Numbered from the stretch's first letter, positions 26,377 through 37,345 are shown. The stretch is 64,000 nt of DNA from Kalmanozyma brasiliensis GHG001 (GCF_000497045.1 NW_015961960.1:188853-252852), one strand, 5' to 3'. The notes: generated from the sequence alone by a model not told the origin. A program made the numbers and translations.

Positions 26377-26899
26377 GCTTGTGGACCGGTGCGGCGTATG
26401 TAGCTGCCAGAGAGATGAACGTCCGTCCTAGAATTGACTGCCGGTCAGCTGTACGGCTAGTGTTTCGCCGAACGATGGGCCGATGTGACGGGTTGAACGA
26501 ATGCTTCGGGCAAGAAGATACGAGGTGGAGGATCCAGACGATGCGATCGTTTGAAATCGGAAGCGTTGCACCTTTCAACGGAAGCTTTCGGTCTCTAAAA
26601 ATCGCGGTTGCAGACAGGCAGTAAGTTCGATTCGTGATCGCAATCCAAAAGTGCGGATTTCGGGGGCATCTTTTTTAGTGTTGCTTTCGAAGAAGTGCTT
26701 TTGAAGGACTTTGACCAACACCTTCCTCGAACCGGACCATACTGGACTGCTCAGTGCATCTCACACGCTGTTGCGACTCGCTCGAGCTGCTCTTGGATCT
26801 CTCGCTCGACCGCAGGCTGCCAGATATTTTCGGCCTGCTGAACGATTCGCAGCTGTCCGAACAAGGCCGCCGTCGGGGTGGACGCTGCGGTTGCTCAAG
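26377..26899. promoter_or_regulatory. Divergent MIC12-like / NAA25 promoter
   Basis: 523 bp between divergent starts. The frame stays open from 26711 into NAA25, but it begins at TTG and its peptide is not conserved. No distinct motif recognised. Confidence 0.4.
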
Positions 26900-29500
26900 A
26901 TGAACGCCGGCTTCAACCCAATAGCCATGCTGGCAGAGCGAGCCTGTGGTCCCATCTACAACGCCATCGACACGGGAAACAACTCGCTGGCCATTCGACA
27001 TGCTGACAAGGTGCTGCAGTCGCAGCCGGACCTCGCTCTAGCTTTGTCACTCAAGGCGCTCGCCCTCGTGCGCTCTGGAAAGCGTGAGGAAGCTAACACA
27101 TTATGCACAAAGCTTGTCACCAGAGGGCTGCGGAACGGCGAAGACAATGCCTTGAACCCACTCACCTGGACACTCGGACGACTTGGGCGAAATGCGGATG
27201 AGATCACTCTGTTGGAAGCGGCGGTCAAGAACAGCCCCAACGACGAGGGTCTGGCTCGACAGACCTACTTTGCGCTCGTCAAGAACCAAGCTTTCCAAAA
27301 GGCCCAGCAGCTTGCAACAAAGATGCACAAGTCCTTCACTGGTCGCAACAAAGCGAAAGGACGATTTGTCGAGGAGTACTTCTGGTGGTCAGTCCTCTCC
27401 TACTTGCTTCTCTCGAGAGACCCAACGGCACCCGGTGCCGCACTTGCACTCCCTCTCAGCCAACGGATGATCGAGAAGCAGATCGAGTCCAAGCCATTAG
27501 GTGTCAATGACGAAGAAGCTCTCTGTCTGCTGCTGCAAGTGCTGATACGACAAGGCAAGAAGAAGGAGGCTTTCGATCTGATCGCTGCCGAAGGCTCGGT
27601 GGGGCACACGCTGTGCGATCGCAACCTCAGTCTCGAGTTCACACGGACGGACCTCGCCAAGGAGCTGAACAACTGGGCCTTTGTCGAGACAAGCTGCTGG
27701 GCCCGCATCGACGCTGGTAGTCGCAACTGGGCTCACTTCACCGGCTTCCTCGATGCAGCAGAAAAGCTGGGCAAGGACCATCTCGTCGCAGCTAAGAAGA
27801 AGACCAACATGCTCCTCAGCGTCAAAGGTGCTACCATGGACCGCTCAATACGACTCGCCGAGCTCGAGGTGCTCAAGAAGCGATCCAGCAACGGAGACCG
27901 GGACGCTGCAGCTCAGCTGACGCCCAAGGTGATCTCGTACTTTGATCAGTTTGCGAGCAAGGCGTGTTGTCACGAGGATCTGCTGCCGTTCCTGACCGTG
28001 CTGTCAACAGAGGCGAGGGAAAGTGTGTCAGACAAGCTCAAGGAGAAGGCGCGCCCTCTTTCCATCAAGAATGAGCTTGACCTCAGGACAAACATCTCGA
28101 TCGCCAAGATCACTCGCACAGTGCAGCCTGCTACGACGCTGACGGAGGAAAGCGAGGCGGAACTGGCAGCCGAGTTGCTGAAGCAATACCTTGACGGACT
28201 GACGGTGGGAGCATCGTTGCCAGAGACCGAGATGCAGCCCGCCGACGATCTCGCCCTGCTCGGTGTGCAAGCGCTGCTCTCGGCCTACAGGCTGTCTCAC
28301 GGCAAGCTGGTCTACCTCCACCAAGTCATCGCTCTGCTCGAATTCGCATTGACAAAGAGCAAGAAGGGGTACCAGCTGCGTATGCTCCTTGTCCGCAGTT
28401 ACATTCTTGCAGGTGCGTTCGACCGAGCGTCGATCCATTACGGCCTGATCGGGCTCAAGAGTGTCCAAGCCGATACGCTGTCTTACCTGATCAGCGAGCG
28501 ATGCGCGCCCTTCTCTGCGGTCGGCTCGAGCAGCAACACCGTCGACGATGGGCTGTACAAGATGGCCGTACGCACGTTGTCAACATCACAAGCCATCTAT
28601 GAAGAGAATCGGAGCTCGACGCCGGACATGATCTCCAAGGCGTTCGAGCACGGCATCTACTCGCGCGTGGAAGAGTTTGTCGAGTTCGGCGAGGCGCTGG
28701 AACGTTCGTTGCAGCGTCAAGTGCTGCGGTTGGAAGAGTCGCGCTCTCATCTGCACAACAGGCAGAACTTTAAGAGCGAGCAGCAGAAGCAGTCGTTCGA
28801 AGCTGGGATCGAGAAGGCGGTGTTGGCGGTGAAGGCGGATCTGGAGAAAGGGGTGCATGATCAGAGGGACTTTTCGGTGCTGGTCAACTATCAGCCGCTG
28901 GACACGCCGGATGTGGCCGAGCTGACGCAGGTGGGACCGCGTCAGGATGCGGGATGGGTGCGATGCATTGCATCGACCATGTCGGACAAGGTGAATGACA
29001 GCATCTCGGAGGTTGACATGCACAGTTTGACGGCTGCCGAGAAGGCGCTTGTCACGCTGGTTCGAGGTGCTCGATCGGGCACGTTGGACTCGGCAGGTTT
29101 GATCTCGATGCTTGAGTCGACCAAGGCCACGCTTCGTGCGCTCGTCGATCTCGCAACCAGCAACACAGTCGACAACACTCGAACGATACGGCCCATCGAT
29201 GCCATCCACGAGGCCGGCTTGACCTTAGAAGCGATCTATCATACGCGATCGTCATTGACCGACAGCGAGGCAACTGCGACCGTCAAGACACATGTCGCCG
29301 AGATCGCCACCCTGGTGAACCATCTGTCGAGATCAGTGCAGACGGTTGTGGTGACCGCTTCGAACGTGCTAGAACAAGGACTGGCGTCGTTGGGCAAGGA
29401 CAAGGTGGCTCAGATGATGCAGACGACACAAAAGAACCTCGCAGGCAGCTCGGTGAAGGTGCTAGGCAACCTCCGGGATGCTCTTCGCGACGCTCTGTAA
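26900..29500 (+). CDS. NAA25: NatB N-terminal acetyltransferase auxiliary subunit (NAA25/Mdm20)
   Basis: 866 residues. NAA25 anchors the catalytic NAA20 subunit to ribosomes; NatB acetylates nascent proteins starting Met-Asp, Met-Glu, Met-Asn or Met-Gln. The start is ATG 26900 (MNAGFNPIAMLAERACGPIY). The N-terminal RPIYNAID-like helix, then TPR repeats (SLAIRHADKVLQSQPDLALALSLKALALVRSGKREEA in outline) and the conserved EEYFWWSVLSYLL segment (about 162-174) identify the family. The body is alpha-helical to the end. It is cytosolic and ribosome-associated. The upstream open frame (26711-26899) starts with a non-ATG codon and was excluded. The gene is uninterrupted. Identity is fairly secure from the N-terminal part. 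Confidence 0.85.
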   Translation: MNAGFNPIAMLAERACGPIYNAIDTGNNSLAIRHADKVLQSQPDLALALSLKALALVRSGKREEANTLCTKLVTRGLRNGEDNALNPLTWTLGRLGRNADEITLLEAAVKNSPNDEGLARQTYFALVKNQAFQKAQQLATKMHKSFTGRNKAKGRFVEEYFWWSVLSYLLLSRDPTAPGAALALPLSQRMIEKQIESKPLGVNDEEALCLLLQVLIRQGKKKEAFDLIAAEGSVGHTLCDRNLSLEFTRTDLAKELNNWAFVETSCWARIDAGSRNWAHFTGFLDAAEKLGKDHLVAAKKKTNMLLSVKGATMDRSIRLAELEVLKKRSSNGDRDAAAQLTPKVISYFDQFASKACCHEDLLPFLTVLSTEARESVSDKLKEKARPLSIKNELDLRTNISIAKITRTVQPATTLTEESEAELAAELLKQYLDGLTVGASLPETEMQPADDLALLGVQALLSAYRLSHGKLVYLHQVIALLEFALTKSKKGYQLRMLLVRSYILAGAFDRASIHYGLIGLKSVQADTLSYLISERCAPFSAVGSSSNTVDDGLYKMAVRTLSTSQAIYEENRSSTPDMISKAFEHGIYSRVEEFVEFGEALERSLQRQVLRLEESRSHLHNRQNFKSEQQKQSFEAGIEKAVLAVKADLEKGVHDQRDFSVLVNYQPLDTPDVAELTQVGPRQDAGWVRCIASTMSDKVNDSISEVDMHSLTAAEKALVTLVRGARSGTLDSAGLISMLESTKATLRALVDLATSNTVDNTRTIRPIDAIHEAGLTLEAIYHTRSSLTDSEATATVKTHVAEIATLVNHLSRSVQTVVVTASNVLEQGLASLGKDKVAQMMQTTQKNLAGSSVKVLGNLRDALRDAL

Positions 29501-30339
29501 TACTTTTTTTCTGGATCAGCATGCATCGCTATAGACAAACAACCATCATTGACAACATCCGACTGCGTGAAAGTGAGCCGGTCTCAGCTGTTAGGACTGC
29601 CCCGGCTGGGATGTCAGGGTCCAGCTAGAAATCTGCACGTTGCCCCGCGTTCCCGCGGCCCAAGCACGTCGCGCCTTGGTTAGGCTGTGTGGACAAACAG
29701 AACCTGAAACGGCTTGCTTTGCTCCTCTGTGTGCTGCTTTGAAACACCACACGCAGCTTTGATAACCGACGTGCAGCTTCAATTTCAACCAGGACGTGAC
29801 GTGCAACCGGCTTTTTAAGGTTGATCCGCAGCTGACCGATCTGCACAACGCACATCTTGCCGACTCGCTTCAGCATGCTTGCAGTTCAGAGCTTGAGCTG
29901 TTTGCGCTGTGCGGGAGTATCGAACATCGAGTGTGGGATGGATCATGACGCAGGGTCTGGTGCAAAGCAACGCGCGCAGATGAGCGGCATTCCGATGTGT
30001 GTCTGAGAGAGTACAGAGCGCCTCTTTGACTCGAGGAGTTAAGCGCCACTCTCGCGCTTTGGGCAGTAGTCTTGGCGGCCATCGCCTTTGCTCCCTTCCT
30101 TTCCATCCACCATCCCTTCCCTCCAAGATCTCGGACACAAGCACCCATCAGATACCCTTTCGATACCTCGTGCCCTTCGATCAAGATACCCTCCCTCCAG
30201 CGACGCCGCGCTCCCTTGCCTCGGTCACTGATCTGAGCGCTGAGATCAACCACGACGACATCGACAATCTTCTCGATCCGGCTACTCACAACCACTCACT
30301 CGAAGGTCACATTCACATCTCGACTCATTCCCGCGAGCC
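29501..30339. other. Intergenic between NAA25 and the Msb1-like gene
   Basis: 839 bp between two plus-strand genes. The last 250 bp are C/T-rich, typical of a leader. No gene, tRNA or strong repeat was seen. Confidence 0.45.
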
Positions 30340-32643
30340 ATGGCCACCGTCGCGCCGCCTGCCCCCATCCACGCTCCCTCGGCGTCCCACTCATCCACCC
30401 TCCGCCGAATGTCATCTCGCAAGCTCTTTAGCCGGTCGCGCAAGCCAGCACCGCCCTTGTCCGTTGCGCCTCTCGAATACAACGGCAGCGACAGCAGAGT
30501 CGCCTCCGGTTCCAGCTATGCCACCATCAAACCTTCCGCCGACCCCATCTTCACCAATCGCGACACGAACAAGTCCACTTCTGCACTGAGCACCTCTTCC
30601 ACTGCCTCGCGCACCTCGCGCTTCTTCCGCAAGTTCAGCCGCCAGAAGCCTCCACCTGTGCCCTCGCTCCCACCGGCGCTGGTGCTCGATCTGGATGCTG
30701 GAACGGCTCTCCCTCGCGGGGCGGACGCTAGTAGTCACGATACGGTCTACCGAATCCAGCGCCAAGCGGCTACACCCACCACCGCCGCCGCAGCCATCAT
30801 TGCTGCCGCTGCTGCTGCCGAGAGCATCCCGAAACCTCACGGCGTGCAGCGAAGACGCATGCTCGAGGCCATGTCCGCTGCGCGGCTGGACGTGGCACAG
30901 ACGCGCGATCTGGTCCGCATGTGTGGGCTGCAATTGCGCGAACGCGGGCTCGACACACCGGGTCTCTTTCGCCCCTTCCGCGTTGCCGAGTCGCTCGACC
31001 ACGTGCATCGCATGGTGCAGCTCCTTTTGCTGTCCATCGACCCGTCTACATATGGATCCGTGTTCTCCATTCTTCCCGAGAACGCACTCGATCGCATCGG
31101 CACCACAAGCACATCCTCGCCCTCCGCTTCTCAGCGTCAGATCGCACACGACGAACTGGACAAGGAGCTCCGCTACGCCTCGCCGCACGATATCGTTAGT
31201 CTGCTCAAATGGGGGTTGCGACACGCCCGTCTCTCCCCCACCGACTTCAACTCTCCCACCCCTGACGGGTGGTACGATGCCTTCGTGACGCGCGAGCGCG
31301 AGTGTGGGTATCATCCACGCTCGATCGCTGATCACCTCCATCCGTCGCTCCCGCAGCCCACCGCCGAACTCCTCTCCGAAATCCTGGACCTCATGGCATC
31401 CATCACCGCACACTCGACATCCAACCACATGCCACCATCGACACTATGTCGCATCCTCGGAATGTGGCTCTTTGCCCGACCCCCTCACCCACCAGCAACG
31501 TTCGACGACCTGCTCAGCGCAAGCACACGGGCAACGTCGATCGCGGAACATCTTCTCCTCGCGCACATCCGCGCACAGGCAGCCGTGACGTTCGCCATGC
31601 CCGGTCGGCTCACGGAGCTGATCCGTGGGTATCCGGTTCTGTGCGAGGGCAGACCCGGGTTGCCCGCCATGGCGAGGGGGAGGGAGGTGGAGGTGCTACG
31701 GGTGGATGTGCGGTCGGAGGGAGTGGTGGGAGCGGGGGTCAGGGGGAGGGGGCCGATGGTGACGCTGACGGACGCGCTGGGTGCGACGAGCGACGGACAC
31801 GAGGTGTGGGAGGGGATTGTGAAGCAGCTGGAAGGGAGGGGAGTGGACGGGTTGGTAATCGATGAGCACCTACGCATACTGCGCCAGGTGGAGCGCGGGA
31901 CGGACGATGCCGCGGGGACCTCGACGACGTCGAAAGACGACTCGGCGACGACAGCGCACGACACATCTGGCAGGCGACGCTCCCAGACGCTCTCCAACCT
32001 CCAACCTCGAGGTCCACCACCCCTCATGCCCCTCCCCGAAACACCCCGTGGCGAGGTGGAAGAGCTTCACCCAGCGCCCAAGCACGCCGAGGTGTTCAAC
32101 GGCAACCTCAACCCCACCGCTTCCTGGCGCTCTTTTACGGATGAAGGCTTCCTCTCCACCGCTTCGTCCGATCTTTCGCTGTCTTCGTTCGATCTCAAAC
32201 CTCTCTCCTCCACGCTGCCGGCGAGTCGACGGAGTCATCGGAGTTTGTCGAGGAAATCGATCGCTCCCGCTCCCGTTTTCCCGCCGATAGCTTCGAAGGG
32301 CGACATCACGCATACGATTACATCGGTGCGCAAGATGGAGTTGGATCCGGCATTGGCGCTGCTCTGGCAGGATACGCTACAGGATCAATCCCCGTGCAGC
32401 AGCCTACCCAGGATGACGTTGGTGCAGCTTCAACCTCGATACGCCGCCCAAGTGGGGGAGGGAAGCTGGTTGTTGGTGGTACAAACGTGCATCCCTCCGC
32501 GACCACCCACTCCAGAGGAAAAAGAGGTGGATGGACGGAGCGTTTTTGCCCCCAGCATGCGCAGTGTCCGGATGCGGTTGAGGAGGGTCAGTACGGTCAT
32601 TGGCGCTGGGGTAAGGCGGAAAGGTGGGCTGAGAGAGGCTTGA
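30340..32643 (+). CDS. Msb1/Mug8-like RhoGAP-fold morphogenesis protein
   Basis: 767 residues. The N-terminus (1-140) is Ser/Arg/Pro-rich and basic. From about 165 the protein follows the fungal Msb1/Mug8 domain, a RhoGAP-like helical module tied to polarised growth: MLEAMSAARLDVAQTRDLVR, then CGLQLRERGLDTPGLFRPFR (about 194-213) and VAESLDHVHRMVQLLL, and further on HDIVSLLKWGLRH and LCRILGMWLF. A canonical RhoGAP would carry an arginine finger in a GxxRxSG-type loop; here the corresponding loop reads TPGLFRPFR, so catalytic activity is uncertain. The C-terminal part (about 540-767) is mostly disordered with a conserved-looking block near VQLQPRYAAQVGEGSWLLVV. ATG 30340 follows a CT-rich leader. 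Domain assignment is good; the cellular role is by family only. Confidence 0.78.
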   Translation: MATVAPPAPIHAPSASHSSTLRRMSSRKLFSRSRKPAPPLSVAPLEYNGSDSRVASGSSYATIKPSADPIFTNRDTNKSTSALSTSSTASRTSRFFRKFSRQKPPPVPSLPPALVLDLDAGTALPRGADASSHDTVYRIQRQAATPTTAAAAIIAAAAAAESIPKPHGVQRRRMLEAMSAARLDVAQTRDLVRMCGLQLRERGLDTPGLFRPFRVAESLDHVHRMVQLLLLSIDPSTYGSVFSILPENALDRIGTTSTSSPSASQRQIAHDELDKELRYASPHDIVSLLKWGLRHARLSPTDFNSPTPDGWYDAFVTRERECGYHPRSIADHLHPSLPQPTAELLSEILDLMASITAHSTSNHMPPSTLCRILGMWLFARPPHPPATFDDLLSASTRATSIAEHLLLAHIRAQAAVTFAMPGRLTELIRGYPVLCEGRPGLPAMARGREVEVLRVDVRSEGVVGAGVRGRGPMVTLTDALGATSDGHEVWEGIVKQLEGRGVDGLVIDEHLRILRQVERGTDDAAGTSTTSKDDSATTAHDTSGRRRSQTLSNLQPRGPPPLMPLPETPRGEVEELHPAPKHAEVFNGNLNPTASWRSFTDEGFLSTASSDLSLSSFDLKPLSSTLPASRRSHRSLSRKSIAPAPVFPPIASKGDITHTITSVRKMELDPALALLWQDTLQDQSPCSSLPRMTLVQLQPRYAAQVGEGSWLLVVQTCIPPRPPTPEEKEVDGRSVFAPSMRSVRMRLRRVSTVIGAGVRRKGGLREA

Positions 32644-32848
32644 TGTGAAAGAGAGAGGGGAGGTGAGGCGGAGAGGTTGGCGCGAGAGCGAGGGGCGCTT
32701 TTGGACAGCTTCAACCGGCACTGGAGTCGCGCAACGACGCTGTACAACACATATCCCCATCACGCACACTCATCACGAACCATCTTCGCACACTCATACA
32801 TCAACGCTCATCAGAAAACATCATTGAGGACTACGCAACTCCGCCCGC

Positions 32849-34609
32849 TCAACACTGCTTGGCATACCCCGTAGCCTTGGTTCCACTGCCCTTGGGCAGA
32901 CCACCCCTGTGCTTGTCGGTCGCCACATTGTGATGACCGGTGCTGGCGCCCTGTTCCTTCTGCTTCTCCTCGTGCTTGCTGGTCGCCTCGGCCAGGTGGC
33001 GGTATCCACCCTCGGTGCCTTCCTTCTCCAAACTCTCCGTGATCGTAATAATGTCCACCAGGAGCTGTTCGATCATGCTCTCGCTCAAATTCTCCCTCAC
33101 GACGACGCGGAGGATGTCGATGTCCTCGAGGTCGGGCGAGAGGTTGTAGTTGGGTACGATCCATCCTTTGGCTCGGAGGAGGGTTTGCATCCATCGCTGT
33201 TCGAGGTTGGGGTTGCGTTCGCGGAAGGACTGGGACCATCGGAAGGAGACGACGGGGAGACCGGGACGGTAGAATTCGGCGGAATGCTCGTTGATCTCGT
33301 GGTGGTGGCGCTTGTGTTCCTTTCCACCGACGAGGGCGGCACCCGCTTCCTTGATCGTCTCGGCCACGCCACCCGCAGCGGCACCCGCGTTGGGCAGCGG
33401 CTTGTGGATCTCACTCAGCACCTCGTAGTATCCGCTGTTCTCCAGCGCGCGGGAGAGCAATCGTGCATTCTGCAGATCCGACTGCATCACGCGACGATAG
33501 CCGTCGAACCCGAGGTTGATAAAGTTGAACAGCTGACCGATGATCGGGTGGGCGGGGCGGGAGAAGTTGAGTCCGAACGAGTACTCGACCGAACCCAGGT
33601 AGTGAAGTTCAAAGACGAGTTCCTTGGGCACCTGCTCGTTGTCCCTGAACAACACCCAGCCGAGACCCGGGTAGACCATGCCGAACTTGTGGCCCGACGT
33701 GTTGATGCTCTTGACCCTAGGAATGTCGAACGACCATTTGAGCCCTGGAGTGGCAAATGGAGCGACCATGGCACCCGATGCGCCGTCGACGTGAATCGGA
33801 ATATCGATGCCCGTCTTCTCCTCGTAAGCGTCGAGCAGCTTGGACATGCCTTCGACGTCCTCGTAGTGGCCCGTGTAGGTCGAGCCGAGGATGACGACGA
33901 CGCAGATGGTGTTCTCATCGACATAGTCCATGGCCTTGTTGATGTCGAGGCAGTAGCGCGACTCGTGGCTCACCGGCACCAGGCGCATCTCGACGTCAAA
34001 GTAACGTGCAAACTTTTCAATGGCCACCTGGGCGTTGCTGCCAAAGACCATGTTGGGCCCGGGCTCCTTGAACGATTTGCCAGCGGCCTTCATCTTGTGC
34101 TGCCATCGCTTTTTGGCGGAAAGACAAGCGAGCATGATGGCTTCGGACGAGCCGGTGGTAGCGACACCCATGGCGGGCTTGCGCTTGCCGTTCTCGTCCT
34201 TCTCCGTAGGAGCCTTCCAGAGGTCGGCGAGCATGCTAACGCAGCGGGCGTGGATAGCCATGGTGGCCGGGTACTCGTCCTGGTCGCACATGTTGATCAT
34301 CATGGTCTCGGTCATGAGCTTGGTCGCCTCGTCGGGCATCCAGGTGTGAACAAAGGACGCAAGGTTGAGCGTAGGCTTGCCATCGAGCGAAAGGTCCGAG
34401 TTGATGAGCTGGTAGGTGGCCTGCGCATCGGTACCCTTTTTGGGAATCTGGTACTTGGGGATGGGCTCGGTGACGTAGCGACCGGCGTGGGCGTGCGAGT
34501 GGTAGGCGTGGGACTTTTTGCCGCCCGGGTGCTGGAGGAGACCCAGGATGGGGTGGTCGACGGCTTGCTCGATGAGCTCGTCCGGGTCGACGTGCTTGCT
34601 GAGGGACAT
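32849..34609 (-). CDS. GAD1: Glutamate decarboxylase (PLP-dependent)
   Basis: 586 residues. It converts glutamate to GABA, feeding the GABA shunt and stress tolerance. It is a group II PLP decarboxylase of the bacterial/plant/fungal GAD type. Recognisable parts are the N-terminal HAGRYVTEPIPKYQIPKKGT, LNLASFVHTWMPDEATKLM, MGVATTGSSEAIMLACL (PLP phosphate region), IHVDGASGAMVAPFA (Asp contacting PLP) and NTSGHKFGMVYPG with the Schiff-base lysine at 308. The C-terminal about 60 residues are charged and variable (KHEEKQKEQGAS). No clear calmodulin-binding tryptophan motif was seen. A TATATAA element lies 155-161 bp upstream. ATG 34609 is the first in frame. Identity is very secure. Confidence 0.96.
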   Translation of the reverse strand: MSLSKHVDPDELIEQAVDHPILGLLQHPGGKKSHAYHSHAHAGRYVTEPIPKYQIPKKGTDAQATYQLINSDLSLDGKPTLNLASFVHTWMPDEATKLMTETMMINMCDQDEYPATMAIHARCVSMLADLWKAPTEKDENGKRKPAMGVATTGSSEAIMLACLSAKKRWQHKMKAAGKSFKEPGPNMVFGSNAQVAIEKFARYFDVEMRLVPVSHESRYCLDINKAMDYVDENTICVVVILGSTYTGHYEDVEGMSKLLDAYEEKTGIDIPIHVDGASGAMVAPFATPGLKWSFDIPRVKSINTSGHKFGMVYPGLGWVLFRDNEQVPKELVFELHYLGSVEYSFGLNFSRPAHPIIGQLFNFINLGFDGYRRVMQSDLQNARLLSRALENSGYYEVLSEIHKPLPNAGAAAGGVAETIKEAGAALVGGKEHKRHHHEINEHSAEFYRPGLPVVSFRWSQSFRERNPNLEQRWMQTLLRAKGWIVPNYNLSPDLEDIDILRVVVRENLSESMIEQLLVDIITITESLEKEGTEGGYRHLAEATSKHEEKQKEQGASTGHHNVATDKHRGGLPKGSGTKATGYAKQC

Positions 34610-36139
34610 TTTGGCGATGAGGAGGAGGAGGTTTAGGAGCTAGATGAGTTGATTGCGAAGAATGCAAGTGCGACGGAGAGATGTGTCGTTCCGATGTCGC
34701 GGGGAAGGCAGAGAAGGTTGGATGATGGAAGCGAAGAAAGTTGGTACGCCGGCAACCAGGATGTTATATACGATGAGGAGTGGGCTAGCCATGACCCGCG
34801 CTGATCCATCACGGACGGCATCAGCCGAGAGTCTCGCCAGCAAGTCACTCACACGAACACAATAAGATGCTTGAGCATTGTCAGCATCGGCAAGCCACCA
34901 GTGGGACTGTGAATTGAAGCACTCTCCACGTTCTCGATCAAGAAGGCCTTCTGAACCCACGGGCCATGCTCCAAGCACGGCCAAAGTGGAACAACAGCCG
35001 CAATGACCGCACAACCGCGAGGAAAAAGGGTCCACTTCACACCCAGCATCGGCAGCACAGGCCAGCTTCCATCACAGCCCGTGCCGAGTTGGATTTCTGG
35101 CTCGGCACGATCCACGTTGGTCGCCGCAAGATCTCTTCGCCGCACTCCTTCTGACAGCCTCCACTGTCCTGCGATGGCGCTCGGCGTCATCCGTCGACGA
35201 TCAACTCACATACAACTCATTGTTATGACACGAAGTCAAGCATGTGATGATGCATGTGAGGGTGGTACAGGAGCAAAAAGGCTGTGTGAGGGAATAGAAA
35301 AGGGTTTGCCGTGTCTGATGACGCACCTTGTGCAGGGTGATGCGCGGAAATCCCCTTTGCCCTGCCGCCGGTTTGCTCCATCCGACCCGCGTGCCGATCC
35401 TGTGCGCACAATAGCCCGCCGACTCCTTTGAATCGTGTGCCGCGGACCCTGCTTGCCGTATCGCTCGTCATGGCCAACAAGACACCGTGGGAACGTAACA
35501 CTCCGTTGTGCCTCGCTGCTGTCGACGGCTGCAAGACGGACCAAGCGCTCTCCTAGGTCCCTCGCCTACCTACACGATTGGCATTGTCTCGACAAGCTTC
35601 GAACCTCTTGCGTGACCCAAGAATCCGGGCACCGCTGACGAGTTCAGCCCTCGCAAGCGCATGCTTCGTTCCCCCGCAGCACGTCTCTGTTCAAACCTGT
35701 TCGCTTGGTAAGGTTGGCATCTTCGTCGGAACCTTCATCCGTGATCTGTTGCTTTTCACGCCAACATTTGATGCTTCGCTACCCACACGCCGCTCTCTTT
35801 GCTCCAAAGTCTCTCAAATCGCAGCCTCGAGACGATCTCTGTACAGACGGGGTAGGTTTCCTGGATTATAGATGGTGCTGTTCCTAAACAGATCGAAGCG
35901 AAAGCGTAGACAGAGAAGAGGGGAGGAGAGCCATGACAGGACGTGTAGAGATACGGCAGAAGTACACTATGTCGAGTCGACTCGACATGCAGGCATGGCT
36001 GTGACGGGCATCCGTCGAGAGCGTGTCTCTCCTGTCAACGATAAGAGGTATACAGCCATGGTGGGGCTAGAGTCCGTGTTGCGGTCGATACGAGAGGTGA
36101 TCCGAGCGAGCCGACGATCGTGTGTGTTGGTCCCGACGA
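34610..36139. other. 1.5-kb gene-free stretch upstream of glutamate decarboxylase
   Basis: No supported coding gene. Open frames of 60-140 codons occur on both strands but are Arg/Ser-rich and unconserved in look. It carries the likely GAD TATA element (34764-34770) and two GCATGTGA copies near 35238-35260. It may hold a long promoter or leader for GAD. Confidence 0.45.
34764..34770 (-). promoter_or_regulatory. TATATAA element of the glutamate decarboxylase gene
   Basis: Perfect TATATAA on the minus strand, 155-161 bp before the ATG. TATA-containing promoters in fungi are often stress-regulated, which would suit GAD. Confidence 0.4.
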
Positions 36140-36649
36140 TCAGAGCAGCACAGCGGCGCCAATCACAACACCTACGCAAGCGACAACCATCTGCACCGCA
36201 ACCGCATTGGCTCCCTTGCCGGCATTCGAGCTTCCGCTTCCGCTCGAACCACTCGAGCCACTCCCGCTGCTTCCACTACCACTGCCGCTGCTGCCGGTGG
36301 ACCCGCTTCCGGAGCCCGTGACAGTCCTGGTGCTCGTCAAAGCGCCGGCACTCTGCCTGCTTCCACCGGTGTACGCCGCACTCGCACCCGCAGCAGCGAG
36401 ACTCGAGATGTACGCAGAGTCGATCGTCGTCACCGTCGCCAGCGCAGGCGTGAAGGCGGGTGCCGTAACAGGCGCGTTTTGTGTTTCAGTGACGATTCCG
36501 TTGCCGCCGGCGGTGGAGCACGAGCCGAACTCGACACACGCAGATTGGCTGTTGTCCGTTGTGAAGGGCGGTGCACCTTGTTGGGCCAGGGTCGGGTTGA
36601 GGGCCGCTGCGAGGAGCACGAGGAGGAGAACGAGGATTGTGCGTGTCAT
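36140..36649 (-). CDS. Small secreted, probably GPI-anchored cell-surface protein
   Basis: 169 residues; no named family recognised. Start ATG 36649 gives a classic signal peptide (MTRTILVLLLVLLAAA, cleavage likely after TLAQ near 23). The mature part has just two cysteines (CVEFGSC, close together) before a Thr/Ala-rich stalk, then a Ser/Gly repeat region (about 115-148). It ends in a hydrophobic tail (VAVQMVVACVGVVIGAAVLL) after a small-residue SNAGKGANA segment, which is the pattern of a GPI-attachment signal. The longer frame upstream begins at a non-ATG codon and was dropped. It is divergent from the lysine-rich membrane protein. Cell-wall or plasma-membrane location is inferred. The gene is likely real; the function is unknown. 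Confidence 0.75.
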   Translation of the reverse strand: MTRTILVLLLVLLAAALNPTLAQQGAPPFTTDNSQSACVEFGSCSTAGGNGIVTETQNAPVTAPAFTPALATVTTIDSAYISSLAAAGASAAYTGGSRQSAGALTSTRTVTGSGSGSTGSSGSGSGSSGSGSSGSSGSGSSNAGKGANAVAVQMVVACVGVVIGAAVLL

Positions 36650-37345
36650 CGTGTGAGGTTGGACTGCTTGCGCGATTCGATCCGGGAGCAAGGCGATTAG
36701 GTGGATCCTGTTGGAAGGGCTTGGAGTGTGCGGGTGCGGACAGAGGTGTTCTCGAACGCTGTAGGTAGGTATGTCCTCGATGATGGTGGTGTGGATGCAA
36801 CAGCGACCACTCAAAGCTTGGCCAGAAGGCTAAATGGGGAAACCAAGAGCAAAGGCCTAATCCGGGGCAATCCCTCTAGCTGCCCTGCTGCGGGGGGTCT
36901 AAGCGAGGCGAACGAGAGTCTCGCTCGTTGGCCTTTTTACTCTTTTTCGACTCAAATTTGAATTCCCGACGCAGGACTGGGCGTCAAAAAAAGTCAGGCG
37001 ACTCGTGGGCTTTATGCCGGGGTAATCGACGTTGCATGCAAGCACAAAAGGGGAAATTAACGCAACCCCTTTTCACGCAACCTCTCGCAGTGACTGGATC
37101 GGGAGCACTCGCCCGATCCGCCATCTGCGCAGCTTCATTTGACGGATGGCGACAAGACGCCTTCCCGTCCATGGCTTCATCTCGAGCTTATCTGTGCGCA
37201 CGTTTACTTGTCAAACTTCTACCGTGCTATTGCATCTGTTCTCTCTGTGGTTGAACGGGTTTGTGGATCTGGAGTCGAGTTTCGAGATGTGTCTTCTTTC
37301 CACCACCACGCCAACCGCATCGCCAGAGCTACAGCGACGCAAACG
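36650..37345. promoter_or_regulatory. Divergent promoter of the two membrane/surface protein genes
   Basis: 696 bp between divergent starts. A TCAAATTTGA palindrome occurs near 36952-36961. No gene supported. Confidence 0.4.

Noticed and set aside
26711..26899. 63-residue upstream extension of NAA25
   Set aside because: It begins at TTG, and the conserved NAA25 N-terminus starts at ATG 26900.
36650..36814. N-terminal extension of the GPI-type protein
   Set aside because: It starts with a non-ATG codon, and the signal peptide begins exactly at ATG 36649.
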